DNA of 64,000 nucleotides from Mycteria americana. Taxonomy: Eukaryota > Chordata > Aves > Ciconiiformes > Ciconiidae. Position numbers and translations under genes: made by a program. The first letter of the stretch is position 1; each line of letters begins with the position of its first letter. The notes beneath the pieces were generated by a model that saw nothing but the letters and a program-made list of their open reading frames with translations, was not told the DNA's origin and searched no databases. The DNA is taken from the NCBI RefSeq assembly GCF_035582795.1, contig NC_134366.1:8290828-8354827 (forward strand), written 5' to 3'. Below are positions 1-11,700 of the stretch, one piece after another.

Positions 1-1560
1 GAGCAGATACAACATAAGAAGAGTAGAGTCATAAAACAGTTTACAAAGATGACCTGCAAGTGAGGCAAGCAATTAAAAACCACAGATACTCAAACTCCAA
101 GTATATTATCAAAAGAAAGGACATTTACAATGAAGTAGTAAAGGAAGCATACACCAAATACTTTAAAAATAAATGTACAGTAGTCATTAGTGAAATTAAT
201 GAATGGCTAGCATAGATGCAGCAATCACATCAGCACTGAGAAAAGTGTATCTTGCCTCCTGCCTCCGTTTGTCTTATAAGTAGATGGTTAAAATATTTGC
301 ACTAAACAGTCTGGGAGCTGCAGGTTTTTTTCTGTAGCAGGTGTATTTTATTGTGCAGAACATCAAACACAACATACTAACATCACCATGACGTACAAAA
401 AGCACAAAGACCCCTACATGTAAGCTCCAGCTCAATAACTGTGTTTACTTCAACACATAGTATTTTACATAGTCACTGAGAATCTTTAAATGTCTGCCTA
501 TTTGTTTCAGTTTTGCAACAGGAGTATTAACCCACTACTGCTTTATTTCTTCAGATGCAAAAAAACCCCAAATATTTTCATACTGATCTTCAGTTCTTTC
601 AAGAACTCGAACTATGTCAAATAATGCTATTCTACAAAACAGCAAAGTTAAATAGTAAAACTAAAGTTACTCAGGAACATTTTTCAATTATGTAATGAAT
701 CTGGTTTCAGTATTAACTAATGATTCACTGGCGAATATCTAATATTTAGTATCCAGAATTAGGTACATGACTGAAACAGATTTTTAGAAAAATACAAAAC
801 ACCATACAGATTAGCTGGCTCGTATTTTTAAAGCATAGGTTGTTTCGGTTTGTTTTTTTTTTTAAATCAACCTGCTACAAAGTAATCCCACTGAAAAAAA
901 GGGATAGCCATCCTCTCATTTTGTCCAGATCAAAAAACAAGAACAAACTAAGACTTTTTTTTGCCTTTACAGTTCGTATCAAGTTTGCTAAAGACAGCCA
1001 GTTACATAACACTTACTTTGACTTACGACCTATTTGCTCACTGCTCATACAAAAATCATCATATATGATGGTCTGAGCATCCATTACGCGCTGGGAACAC
1101 AGTGTATTTTAAAAAGTGCTTTTTTTCTTTCTTTTAATTTAGAACCATAGATAAAGGCAGCTGGGAGGATCATCTAAAATTAACACCATACAGGTACACT
1201 TTGAAATCATGCAAAATTAAAACGGCACTCTTTTAAAAAATAGCGTGTACAGAATACTTCCAAATATTTAGGAAAAATTAATGCTATCTCATTTTCCATC
1301 ACTCCAGAATTCACACCAGGAAATGAAAGTGCTAAAAAAAAAGGGAAAGGGGGAAAAAAAAAAAAAAAAAGAGAGTTGTGCTATAGCTAACCATATAAAG
1401 TCATAATTTTAAAAGAATATGTGTGTGTGTCCGTGCAGGCACACGTGTGTGTGTATAGGTGTACACACAGAGAGAAGGAATGGCCAGATGACTGGCTGCG
1501 GAGCCCAGGTCAGCCCCGAGCTGGGCTTTTGTGTTTGTTGTTTCTCCCACCCCCACCCTC
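1..1560. other. AT-rich non-coding DNA (predicted KMT2C intron 1)
   Basis: I see no supportable exon here. The sequence is AT-rich, with an A17 run at 1354-1370 and a GT-rich patch just after it. On the minus strand, AATAAA-type hexamers occur near 347-353 and 541-547, so a short minus-strand transcript from the island at 1.6-2.9 kb could end here. Such hexamers are frequent by chance in AT-rich DNA. Assignment to KMT2C intron 1 is inferred from the minus-strand first exon at 19.8-20.0 kb. Confidence 0.5.
1421..1455. repeat. (GT)n-rich simple repeat
   Basis: Two short GT runs are separated by a few unrelated bases, giving an imperfect dinucleotide microsatellite. Confidence 0.7.
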
Positions 1561-1583
1561 TTTTTTTTTTTTTTTTTTTTTTT
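1561..1583. repeat. T23 homopolymer at the edge of the intronic CpG island
   Basis: An uninterrupted run of 23 T lies immediately left of the CpG-rich segment. It marks an abrupt change from AT-rich to CpG-rich DNA. Confidence 0.9.
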
Positions 1584-1880
1584 AAAATGGTCGAGGATTA
1601 TCTAGTGAGCGTGCAACTTAAACCGATACATCCACGTCTATATTCGGGTAGGGGTTTTTTGACAAAACGGCGTAAAATTCCCTCTCCCGAGTGTCAGCGG
1701 CGCCCGAGTCCCCCCGCCAAGTTTCTCGCTCGCCCCGGTCCCGGCGGCAGGTCCCCCCGCCGCGCTGCCCCCAGCACCCCCTCCCCCGGGCATCACCCCG
1801 CAGACCGCCGCACACAGCTCCGTGCCCGCTGTCACAGTTTGCCCTTTAATACAAAGAAGTTGAACGACAGCCGTACTCAC

Positions 1881-1907
1881 CCCCGGCGAATTGGTTTTGC
1901 GCGACAT
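1881..1907 (-). other. Candidate first coding exon (start codon plus splice donor), gene unknown
   Basis: On the minus strand an ATG at 1907 opens nine codons reading MSRKTNSPG. It is followed exactly by GTGAGT (1880-1875), a strong 5' splice-site match. Upstream sequence is CpG-island DNA as expected of a 5' UTR. The exon end is phase 0. KMT2C exon 1 ends in phase 2, so if this ATG is used, the exon cannot join the same downstream KMT2C exon in frame. It could be a nested gene, a non-coding alternative first exon, or coincidence. I do not recognise the peptide, and no acceptor exon could be assigned. Confidence 0.3.
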
Positions 1908-2325
1908 AGCCCAGCCCCGCGGAACCTCTCACAAATCCCCTCTGGAAAATGGAGGGGCTGGCATCGGTGCCCGCCCGTACGATCCGGAGGAAAGAGAAGT
2001 TATTTACATGTTACGGCCCGAGCCCAGCGCCGTGCGGAGACACCGACTGCTCAGCACTCCCCGCGATCAGCCATATTACTCTCCCAGACCCGCCGCTCGG
2101 TAGGAGCGCTTCCCAGGCCACTGCCCCGGGGCCTCGGCGCGGCCGGGCGGGCGCGGCGCAGGCGGCTCTAGAGGGCCCCCATGGCGGCGCCGCCGGGGGA
2201 GCGATCCGCCACAGCCCCGATCGCCTCGGAACTTCGGCTCCGGGATCCTCCCCGAACCAGGCTGGAGCCGGCGGCGGAGGAGGGCGGAGGGGGAGGGGAG
2301 CGGAGGGGAAGGGGAGGGGAAAGGG

Positions 2326-2358
<33 letters not shown>
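2326..2358. repeat. A33 homopolymer within CpG island
   Basis: An uninterrupted run of 33 A sits inside a GGGA-rich purine segment (about 2275-2400). It is not preceded by recognisable retroposed coding sequence, so I read it as an expanded purine simple repeat rather than a processed-pseudogene tail. Confidence 0.85.
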
Positions 2359-2361
<3 letters not shown>

Positions 2362-2970
2362 AGAGGAAAAAAAAAAGAGCCGAGCGAGAGAAAGTAGATC
2401 CGACGCAGCCGGGCGCCGCCAATGTGCGGACCGGAGTCCTGCGGCAGGAGCCGGGGCCGCCGCGCCGACTGCGCTAGCGAGGCAGAGCGGCGGCGGCCGG
2501 AGGCGCAGCGCCCCCGCCGGAGGCTCCCACCGCCCGGGCCCCCGCCCCGCACCCCCGGCGCGGCGGGGACGCTGCGGCGCTGGCGCCGGAGGGGGCCGGG
2601 GGCCGCCGCGGGCGGGCGCGGCGGGGAGCGGAGCGGAGGGGCCCGAGGCCCCGCACGTCCCGGCAAGCTGCGGCGGGCGAGCCCGGGAGCCGGCCCCGGC
2701 GGCACGCGGTCTGTCCTGCCGCAAGCCCCTGTCCTAGGAACACCTTCCGAGCCAGGCGGGCGGCAGCTGTCCCCCGTTTCCTTCTCCTTCCCTGCCTCCC
2801 TTCCCCCAACGCCTGCACCTTCCCAGTTAACAAAGCAGCGCAACTGAAAAGTTACGGAACGTTTCCATAGATGCCGGCCGCTTCCCCGGCGGACCCTCCT
2901 CGGCTGTTTGGGGCTCCTCGGGAAAAAGAGAATTTCAGCCTTAAAGATCAAGGTGTGACTTCGGGGACTG

Positions 2971-2990
2971 CCCCCCCCCCCCCCCCCCCC
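2971..2990. repeat. C20 homopolymer at island edge
   Basis: A run of 20 C lies at the right boundary of the CpG-rich segment. It is prone to sequencing and assembly length error. Confidence 0.9.
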
Positions 2991-5647
2991 GCCGCCTCTC
3001 TCCCCCTTTTTAACATTTTTCAGGCTGCTCTACACTTCTCCAAAATCAATCTGGAACAGAGGAGCTAAGAAAGCAAGCTTGACAAATGTCCGTCTACAAA
3101 CAGCTCTTTCCTAACCCTTCAAATGGTCCCTGCCAATTTTCATTTTCTTCTACAGGGAGAAAAACAAATCAAGACAACATTACGCAACTATCATCTCACT
3201 TGTATTGATAGATACTTGCAAACCAATCGGTCTGCCAATTTAAGTAGTAACACAACTACCTTTGTTCAACTTCCCTTCACGCAAAACCCCTGAAACAGCT
3301 GTTGTGTAATGGTTGGCTTCTGTCAATCTTTTATAAGTTTTCTTAAAATTTGCTTAAATATCAGACATCTGCAAGACACAGGGTGACATGTTGACAACAA
3401 TACTCTAACTTACCTGCCAAACAAAAATAAGACCGTGTGTTATGTCTGTTTTCTCACTCATCCGATTTTTTTTTGTTGTTTTTTAATCAAATCCTCTTCT
3501 GTTACACTGAGCTGCAGCTGGACAGACTGAGCACCCCCTTTTGCGGACAAACAAATAAGTTCAGTGTTGCCTTATCAGTACTGGTTAGAGAAATTCCCAA
3601 TAAATGCACTCAGGAACTCAAAAAGACCATTTCACCTCTAAGACTGAACAAAACAAACCCCAAACCCCACACTGATTCACACAGCACAATCTACCCAGGT
3701 CGAGGGAGTGGACCAACGCTGCCTATCATTACATTTTCAATTGAAACACGCTCCCGGTGCCTGGCCTACAGGAAAGTTTTTTATCAAACCAATTCTCCAG
3801 AGATTAAGATAAAATTTTAAAAAGAAAGCACTCACCTGAAAAAATCTCCACGTGTTTACTCTGAAACAAGTAACTATTGTATAAGAGCTATTGTGCCATG
3901 TTAGTACAGGTACGGACACACAAATGTATTTAGCTACATGGAGCTATCAAGCTACCGCTTATCAGCACACCTCTGGTAACCACGCGTATTAGCGCACTTA
4001 GTCTGCTGCAATGAGAAGGTTCAATATGTCAGTCTAAACCTTGGGGAAGATGGTAAATGTCAATATTTTATTCTGCAGTAAGGGTTGGTTACTTTGGGCC
4101 AACCAACAAATGGGGAATTGCTAAACCACTACCGAGACATTAATCAATTTGCCTGTTCCCTTTAGCACTCGTAGCCCTTTAGGTTTAACCAGGACAAACC
4201 CCTCTTGGACACACCGTATAAACATTTTTCTAACCAGTCATTCTGAGATTAGCTAAAATAGGCTCCTCTTAAATCAAAGAAGATACTCAACGGTGGAGCG
4301 ATGCTGTGTATTTTCCAAATTGTATTAAATAAAATGAGATTCTGTGTTTATACTTAGCAGGTTAAGCAAGGCTAGAGCACCAAGTTTATTGTATGCCAGC
4401 TATCCCATAACTGCCTATTTATATAAGTGTCCGCTACAACACTGGTGCGGTACCATCTAAGATGATACCCCTGCAGTGTAACTGATGCACCATGAATTCA
4501 CAAAGTTGTTCATGCTGCTATACCTTAAACCTGTAGATATTTTCAAACATGTTACACTCCATAAAAAAATGCATGTTTTAACATACCAGGTAATGGGTCA
4601 CCTGACAAGTTTAAGTACGTTAGCACAAACAAGACAAGTTGCAATTTAATAATAGCTGGTTAAAATAATGATAATAAATTACCCTCAGTACTTTTCCCTG
4701 CTGTTCACGTGACCCAAGATGCAAGCTAACAGGTATGAAGTCATATTTGCTGGCCTTGCTCTTCCCGAGAGCTTCGAACATGGAGCTCCATTTTTTCTCA
4801 ACGTGCAAGATGCGAGATTTAGTTCTTTTACTGTAAAAGCACATTAACTGCCATAAAAATCTTAGTAAGGACAGAACTGTAATTCTACTACAGCACAGTC
4901 AGACATGGTCCAACACCAGTCATGTTGACTAATTACTACTTTGCCATACGAACTGCCCATAAATTGCCTTCAGCAGGATTATACAATGAGCTAAAGGAAC
5001 AACTTGGGGTAGGGTTTCACCTTAGGCAGCAATTCTAAGTGAAGCTGATCCCACCCCGTGCCTCTGATTCCCAGCCTCTGAACTGTACCCGTTCAGCTGT
5101 ATGTTGGATCATGCTGTGAACCAGATGAGGGGACTGATCCGGCTACAGGGTAACCCAGCAAGAAGCAGCGGGGCCGGACACTGAAAAAAGGCAAAGCAAT
5201 TTCGTCTGCATTGATTGCCTGCCCTGACTCACACGTCTCCACAAACATGTTTCACCATGATGGCAAGGCAGAAACTGTTTAAGCCAACACTTCTGCCAAG
5301 AAAATGTACATGGGAAAAATGGGATCAGTCATTTCTCCTAAGACAGACTTTTTTTTTGTAAGCAACAGAAGCGATGGATTTAATGATTAAGATAAAAAAC
5401 TTATGTCTATACATATGTTGGACTGTTTTCTTCCAAACTCAAACTGATTAACTCAAGGATACAACTCTCTTGAGATAATCAAGACACATTTAGCAAAGCA
5501 TGCCTTATCTGTTTATGATAGGCCCTATTTACAATTCCTAACTTTTGGAGAATGTTACTTCACAGCAACCAAGAGAAACTCAGGCATAGATACGTCACCA
5601 CTTCCCATATATTCCAATCTAAATTTCAGGTACAATACATATACAAC

Positions 5648-5887
5648 TAAGGGAGGGCAGATTTAGACTGGATTTAAGAAAGAAATTTTTTACAATGAGG
5701 GTGGTGAAGCACTGGAACAGGTTGCCCAGAGAGGTAGTGGAGGCCTCATCCCTGGAAACATTCAAGGTCAGGTTGGACGGGGCTCTGAGCAACCTCATCT
5801 AGTCAAAGATGACCCTGCTCTTGCAGGGGGGTTGGACTAGATGACCTGTAAAGGTCCCTTCCAATCCAAAGCATTCTATGATTCTAA
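5648..5887 (+). mobile_element. CR1 LINE 3'-terminal fragment, sense
   Basis: This is a clear 5'-truncated copy of the chicken-repeat-1 non-LTR retrotransposon. It contains the diagnostic 3' UTR phrases (GGGTGGTGAAGCACTGGAAC, then TTGGACTAGATGACCT and GGTCCCTTCCAATCC). It ends in the CR1 octamer-type tail ATTCTATGATTCTAA instead of poly(A). About 240 bp survive, all 3' UTR, with no reverse-transcriptase coding sequence. It is the best preserved CR1 in the window and the strongest single sign of an avian genome. Confidence 0.95.
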
Positions 5888-6447
5888 GAGACAGCGGCTT
5901 CACAACAGAAGTATTAATTGGTTGCAATAGCTAGGTCATACACATTTGATTTGGTACTTCATTGATTTTAAAACATACAAAGATGAATATATTAAGAAGC
6001 ACAAGAATGTGTTTGTCTTTTTAAAACATTTGTTTCTTCTTAACTTCTGCTGACCTGCTATTTCCAAGATCTTCAATGGGTTTCTAATAATATTATAATA
6101 GAATCATAAGAACGACTTGAGATTAAGCTGGAAGTATCTATCTACAAAAAGACAACAAGCAGGAAAGGAAACTCAAATATTTTTCCTTAGCCTGGCAATT
6201 CTACTGAAACGTAAAGGCAATTTACTTTCTAGCACCCTTTTATGCTTCCATGCTACAAATCAACTTGAACCACCCTCTTCTGTTACAGTTAACAGTTTCT
6301 CTCTTAATTCCACTTTTCATGCCAAACCATAGATTAAACAGAAGTAGTCTGACTTCTTTTTTATTGCATTTGAAGGGTTTTGGAAGTTCTTAGTTTCTAG
6401 ATACTAAGACCTGTACTAAGACAGCCTCTGGAGATACATTCCATTTC

Positions 6448-6454
<7 letters not shown>

Positions 6455-6479
<25 letters not shown>
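6455..6479. repeat. A25 homopolymer
   Basis: An uninterrupted run of 25 A in AT-rich intronic DNA, with no recognisable retroposon upstream of it. Confidence 0.85.
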
Positions 6480-7208
6480 GGTTCCAACCCGTTTCCAAAC
6501 CATGTTTTTTCCTCTTCCCTGTGCTCTTCTTGCTCTTCTTTTCTTGTGAGCATGAACCAGATCGTATCTGGAACCCAAGACAGGTCACCAGCACATCATA
6601 CAGCCAAGAAACACATTTTGTGCATTAACTACATATCCACGTTAACTTACTATTATAAATTTTATTTAAAGCCATTACATCTAAGATGTCATATCTAGCA
6701 AGCATGTTATTAGAAATAAAATTTGAACAGTAACATAAGCTAGGTAATTGAAATTGCTTTCTACATAGAAAGCATCAAATTCTGTCTGTTCTTATGGCTT
6801 TGACAAGTTTTGGCAAATATTACTGAAAAGGCTGAAAGTGTCATTCTTCCCTGATATCTTTCCGTGCTTCAGCCAAAGGTTACCAGCCCTGCAACAGAGA
6901 TGGCAGAACAGGACATTCCAACGCAAAGCCTACCATTACACTTAATTCACTGCTGAATGTGAATTTGAGGCAGAAGCCCCAAACAACAAGCTGGAGTGTA
7001 CCCTTTTGCCTCTATGGCTTATGTCTTCCCACAGAGCATCAGCACAGATGTCTCAGGGTAGCTTGAGCTCACGAAGTGTCACTAGATCTTGTCCAGTAAC
7101 ACAATGCAAACAGTGATATCAATGGAGATGCATAGGCTGTATCAGGTTAAAAGGCATTTCTGAAAAAAATATTTGAAATAAAAAATATAGGTCTTCAAAT
7201 TTCGCATT

Positions 7209-7237
7209 GAGTAAGGAAATCTGAGATTTCCTTACTC
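7209..7237. repeat. Perfect 13-bp inverted repeat with 3-nt spacer
   Basis: The left arm GAGTAAGGAAATC (7209-7221) is exactly reverse-complementary to the right arm GATTTCCTTACTC (7225-7237), separated by TGA. It could form a tight hairpin on either strand. No known element was recognised around it. Confidence 0.85.
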
Positions 7238-8051
7238 GCTTCTTCACTTTCCCAACAGCACTATTTTACCTGGTATTGAAGTAGCATGGCATGTGGTGCT
7301 TTCTTATAGAAACACTGCACAAGAGACAAGAGTCTCATGACCTTTGTCCATTTTACACTATTACTAAGTGCTGGTACAGGTAAACTCTGTTGCGTAACTG
7401 AAATGATAATGTAGTACTGCTTACCAGAAACGGAAATAAAGGGGTGAGCAAATGAATTCAGAAAGGACTAAAAACCAATATAGATGAGTAGACCACAAGT
7501 TGAAAGGAAGATGCAAGAAGAGGTAGGAAACAGGCAATACCTAAATGCTCACGGGCCATCAGAAAATGACTCATTGCTAATGACATGCGTTCTTAGCTGC
7601 TAGCACAGGCAGGACAAAACTGTTTTCAACAGTGCATGATGGAAATCCAATGAGAATACAAATTGTGACATATTTTCTTTAAAGTAATCAAAATAGCCCT
7701 ACCCTTTCCTACCAGATAAACTTTTAAAAATATCCTTTAAGAAGTAAATCTGGAATGCCAGGTTGCCAGGTGACACCATTTCTGGGAAAAAGAAAAAAAA
7801 AACCCACCATAGTAAGGAAGTAATAATTTATTTAGTATATGTGGAATTGCATAGATTAATAGATAAAGCAAGTATCAGGTGACAGAGGGAATAAAGGACA
7901 CAGACAATGAAAGAGATTTAGTAAACTGTTTTCTTTCAAGAAATAATACAGGAAAACACCTTCTACAAAATAAAGGTTATTACAGATAACTCACTGTGTA
8001 AAAGCAATGGGTATAACATAAATAATGGACATGACCATCAGAAAGGATGCT

Positions 8052-8145
8052 CATAGAACAGGATCACAGAGTAACTTGGGTTGGAAAAGACCTCCAAGGT
8101 CAGCTAGCCCAACCTCCTGCTCAAAGCAGGTCAAACAGTCAGTTC
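8052..8145 (-). mobile_element. CR1 LINE 3' fragment, antisense
   Basis: Read on the minus strand, the segment matches the CR1 3' end. It has a short tail near 8052-8070, then the reverse complement of GGGTTGGAAAAGACCTCCAA and the 'agcccaacctcctgctcaaagcag' type block. About 95 bp remain. It is sense-oriented relative to KMT2C transcription. Confidence 0.85.
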
Positions 8146-8746
8146 CCCAAATGGTTTGCAAATATTTTTGAAGGTCAATTCATTGTTTACATAGCTGTGT
8201 AATTATACACAGTGCTGAAATCTGATGGTGGGACCCTGTTCGAAATAACTTATGCCCCAAACAAACCAAGTACAGAGATCAGGGCATAAAGGTGATATTC
8301 AGATGGCCTAAACCACACCTCAACCCCTTCGTCTAGTATTTCCTATTAGATGGCTCCGAGGTCTGAGCAGCGAGTTCCTTAGTCCTTCTGAATTGCATCT
8401 CGGAGGTACCTAGTTCTCTCTTCTCACTAAGCATAAAGACTTCAGCAGAATTTGAGTACACTTCCTCCTATTCATTAGTAAGCTCCTTTAGACTAGTAAA
8501 ATAAATATCATTATTCTTTTAAAGCTTTGAAAGAAAACAATTCAGATAGAAACTAGACCATCACAATACTGCTGAAAAAGAAACCTAGGTGGCATGACTA
8601 CGGGAGATAGAAATCAGTCTCTGCCCTGTCCCCAAGGACCATTACTAATAGCTGTGATGGAATATGCTCCCACACCACATGACATGGTCATATCCGTGCA
8701 GCTGTATATTCCCCAGGTTCATACTGAGAGCTACATATTGGGGGAC

Positions 8747-8773
8747 AAAAAAAAAAAAAAAAAAGAAAAAAAA
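8747..8773. repeat. A-rich simple repeat (A18 then A8)
   Basis: A run of 18 A, one G and a further A run lie in AT-rich intronic DNA. Confidence 0.8.
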
Positions 8774-11700
8774 ACCCAGAAAAAACTCAACAACTTGATC
8801 TCACAACATTTATAGCCTTTAGACAAAAGCCAGCTAACATGTCTATCACAATATTTTCCCAAATTCTAGTCAAACAAGGAAAACAGTGCACCTTAGAAGA
8901 TACAGGATAACTGAGAGCCTAAGCTTCAACTCAACAAGTTTATACATGTCCAAGGCAGTTATGACTTCACTTTTTTGAAGTGTGAGCATGTTAACTAAGT
9001 ATAGACAAAAAACTCTCATTGGTCTAAAAAAGCCTTTACAATAACATGGTCAAGCTAGCCATTTAAAAACAGGTTCTTTTTGCCTATCAAGACAGTCTAA
9101 AGCAAGTAAAATTAAAGAAGGCACATTAATTGAAAAAAAGTAAACTGAAAATATTCTTAAAACAGTATTTATTTACATTAAGTTATCAGTAATTTAAACC
9201 CCCACTGACAGTGCCTGGTTAACGAGCCTTGAGATCAAGATTTTCTGGTTGTCCATAAAGTAGGTATACAATCAACAGTACTTTCTCTGTTCTGTTCTAC
9301 CAGTGTATCCTTATCTGAGAAGACCACATGTAGAGCACACAAAATATTTGAGTCAGTTTACCAAGTTTTTGTATTTATTCTTTACCAACAAACACATTTG
9401 AAACAGAAATGATTGTATCTCCAAGCTGTACACAGCACACGACAGGACAAAGAATGCTCTCCCATTCCATTACAAAAAGAGGCGACAGAATAGCCAGCCA
9501 TGAGCCAACCCTTTACTGCTACTTGAAAGGCCTTAGGGAAATCATTTCTTTAAATAATCTTGCTTACAGATCATTTATTTCCCAAGTTATCCCCCACTTC
9601 TGGGCCCAGTTCTCTCCTAAACTGTTTCTGGAAGACACAGGCAGAAAAACACATTAGAATTCCCACTGAATCTGTTTTGCAGTTTCCTTTGTATAAATCT
9701 CTACCAGGATGCCTGATGCAAGGTTAATTATACAAAACATGAACCAGGAAAAATTGTGTGTCAGAAGACTGAAGTAGCACTGAAAGCCAGCATTTCCTGG
9801 AGCCTTACGGCTTGTACATCCCATCTCCTCTGCTCCCTCTAGAGCAATTCTGCTGTGAGCTGTTCCTCCTAAACTTACATCCCTATGGGTTAGAGAACAT
9901 TAACTGTGGCACAGTGTTTGCCCAGGAGGCTGAAAGTAAAACTGATGAGAATTCTATCAGTTTCATTGAATTCCTCCTTTAAAAAAAAAGAAAAAAAACA
10001 ACAAAAAACACCAGTTATAGTTATACTAATAAATTAAACATAGTTGGTGATGTTGGCCTTGAGGCCGACTAGCACAGAGCAGCCTACATCTGTGCTATCT
10101 AATTCTCAAACTCCCAACAAAGCAGCTACACGTAAACTATGTTGGGAACGGTGCATGCCCATGCGAGCTCTTGGGCCAGCCTTGAGAACCGTTTGGAGGA
10201 GTGCTGGCAGGCCCAGGTCGAAACTGTACAAGCAACCGCCGCAATAATCTGACAATAGGGACGATGGTGTCCAGAGACTCCAAATGTTCCCTATTGAGTT
10301 TTTTTACAAGCACAGACATGGTCACTGTGAAGAAGCTGACTGCTTCGGGTGCCAGAACACTATTGCTAGCTACAACCATGCCACTAATCAATACAAAACA
10401 CAAGCACAGCCATGAACTAGTCCAATTTATAAATGGTGAAATTTAAGGTAATTGAAATGAACAGTTCTTTCCTCTTTATTTTGAATTTTATTTCAAAAAT
10501 CCCTTTTCCAAGCCTTTCTTCACAATGAAAAGCATCTGGCCCATTTCTAAGTGAAGTTCTAGTCTCGTGCATTTCAGTGGTCCATGGTAAGAAAAAAATA
10601 CTATACTCACTTGCTTTTATGACAAGGAGGGGGAAAAAAAAAACAGAGGAGAAAGAAAAAAGTTGGAGTAGAAACAAAAACATAAGCAACAGAGAATGGG
10701 AACTAGGGAACAAGGCACTGCAAAGGCTGGGAGAGAAAAACTTCCACTGACCAAATGAGGAGAAGATGGTAAGCCTTTTGAAGCAACTAACAGAAGCTTT
10801 CAGAGCACGTATCTTGAGGGTAAGAGAAGGCCTTCATCATCCAGACGTCTAATAGAAAACCAAGATAACAGAACAAACAGCCCAACATGTTTGTGAAAAT
10901 GTTGAGGACAACTGTTTCACGAAGTTGAGGATGCCAGAAGAGCAGTTACTTCACACTTTACTCTATTAGGGCAGGCTCCATTTTAAACATCTCAATGTGT
11001 ACAGTGATTTGGCTGGAAGTGGTAACGAGAAGCGTTCACTGTGCCAAGGAAGGGGAAAAAATGAGAGCAGTAGAAAAAGGAGACCAAATTTTTATCTTCA
11101 ATTAACTGAAATAAGAAAAGCAAATTTCAACACACTCTTTGAACTTGTTGCTAGAATCTCGAGAATGTGATTTAAAGGAGGACTGGCAGTTATTGTACTG
11201 GAATACACACAATGGCGAAGTATTCCAATGCAGGGGAGAGATAGGAAATGCAGTATGAACAATACGGGCTGCATCAAAAGCAGCCAGTAATAAGGGTCTG
11301 AAACTAGAAAGAATCATATTAGGAATGGAAACAAGGGCATTTTAATGAATATAAAAGGAACAGCATAAACTGTCAGGGATAAAAATCAGAAGAGATAAAA
11401 ACACAGCATGCATTATTACCACTGTGCAATATAAAAGGCAAACAAAGTTTCAGAAATATTTTAGAAGTAAGGATAAAAACATGAAAGTCAGTACATAACA
11501 ATGTTAAAGAAGAACAAACGGACAACAAAACAGAATCAAATGCCGTTCTCTGTATTTCAGCCTTCATAAAACAGATTTATTGTAGCTAATACTAAAAACT
11601 GATTCTGTTAGTAGGCTAAATAATGAGGGAAATGCAAATTTCCAAAAGAAAGTTTACCTATTCTCAAATTTTAATACAGCATAGCTCCCCCCTTTATTAA

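Larger units (their letters stand above)
1640..2900. promoter_or_regulatory. CpG island inside predicted KMT2C intron 1
   Basis: Base composition changes sharply from AT-rich flanks to GC-rich sequence with dense CpG dinucleotides, strongest at about 2100-2760, where CGG and CCG runs dominate. In vertebrates such unmethylated islands are usually promoters. It lies about 17 kb downstream of the KMT2C start on the transcribed strand, so it may be an alternative or nested promoter. The minus strand has a candidate first coding exon with a splice donor at 1881-1907. Poly(A) and poly(C) runs interrupt the island. Long open frames on both strands here result from the GC bias and are not credible proteins. 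Confidence 0.75.

Noticed and set aside
2326..2358. A33 run considered as the tail of a processed pseudogene
   Set aside because: No recognisable coding sequence precedes it on either strand, and it sits in a GGGA-rich simple repeat.
2011..2951. Frames of 237-291 codons on both strands of the intronic CpG island
   Set aside because: They run through homopolymers (A33, C20), both strands are open, and the composition is low complexity.
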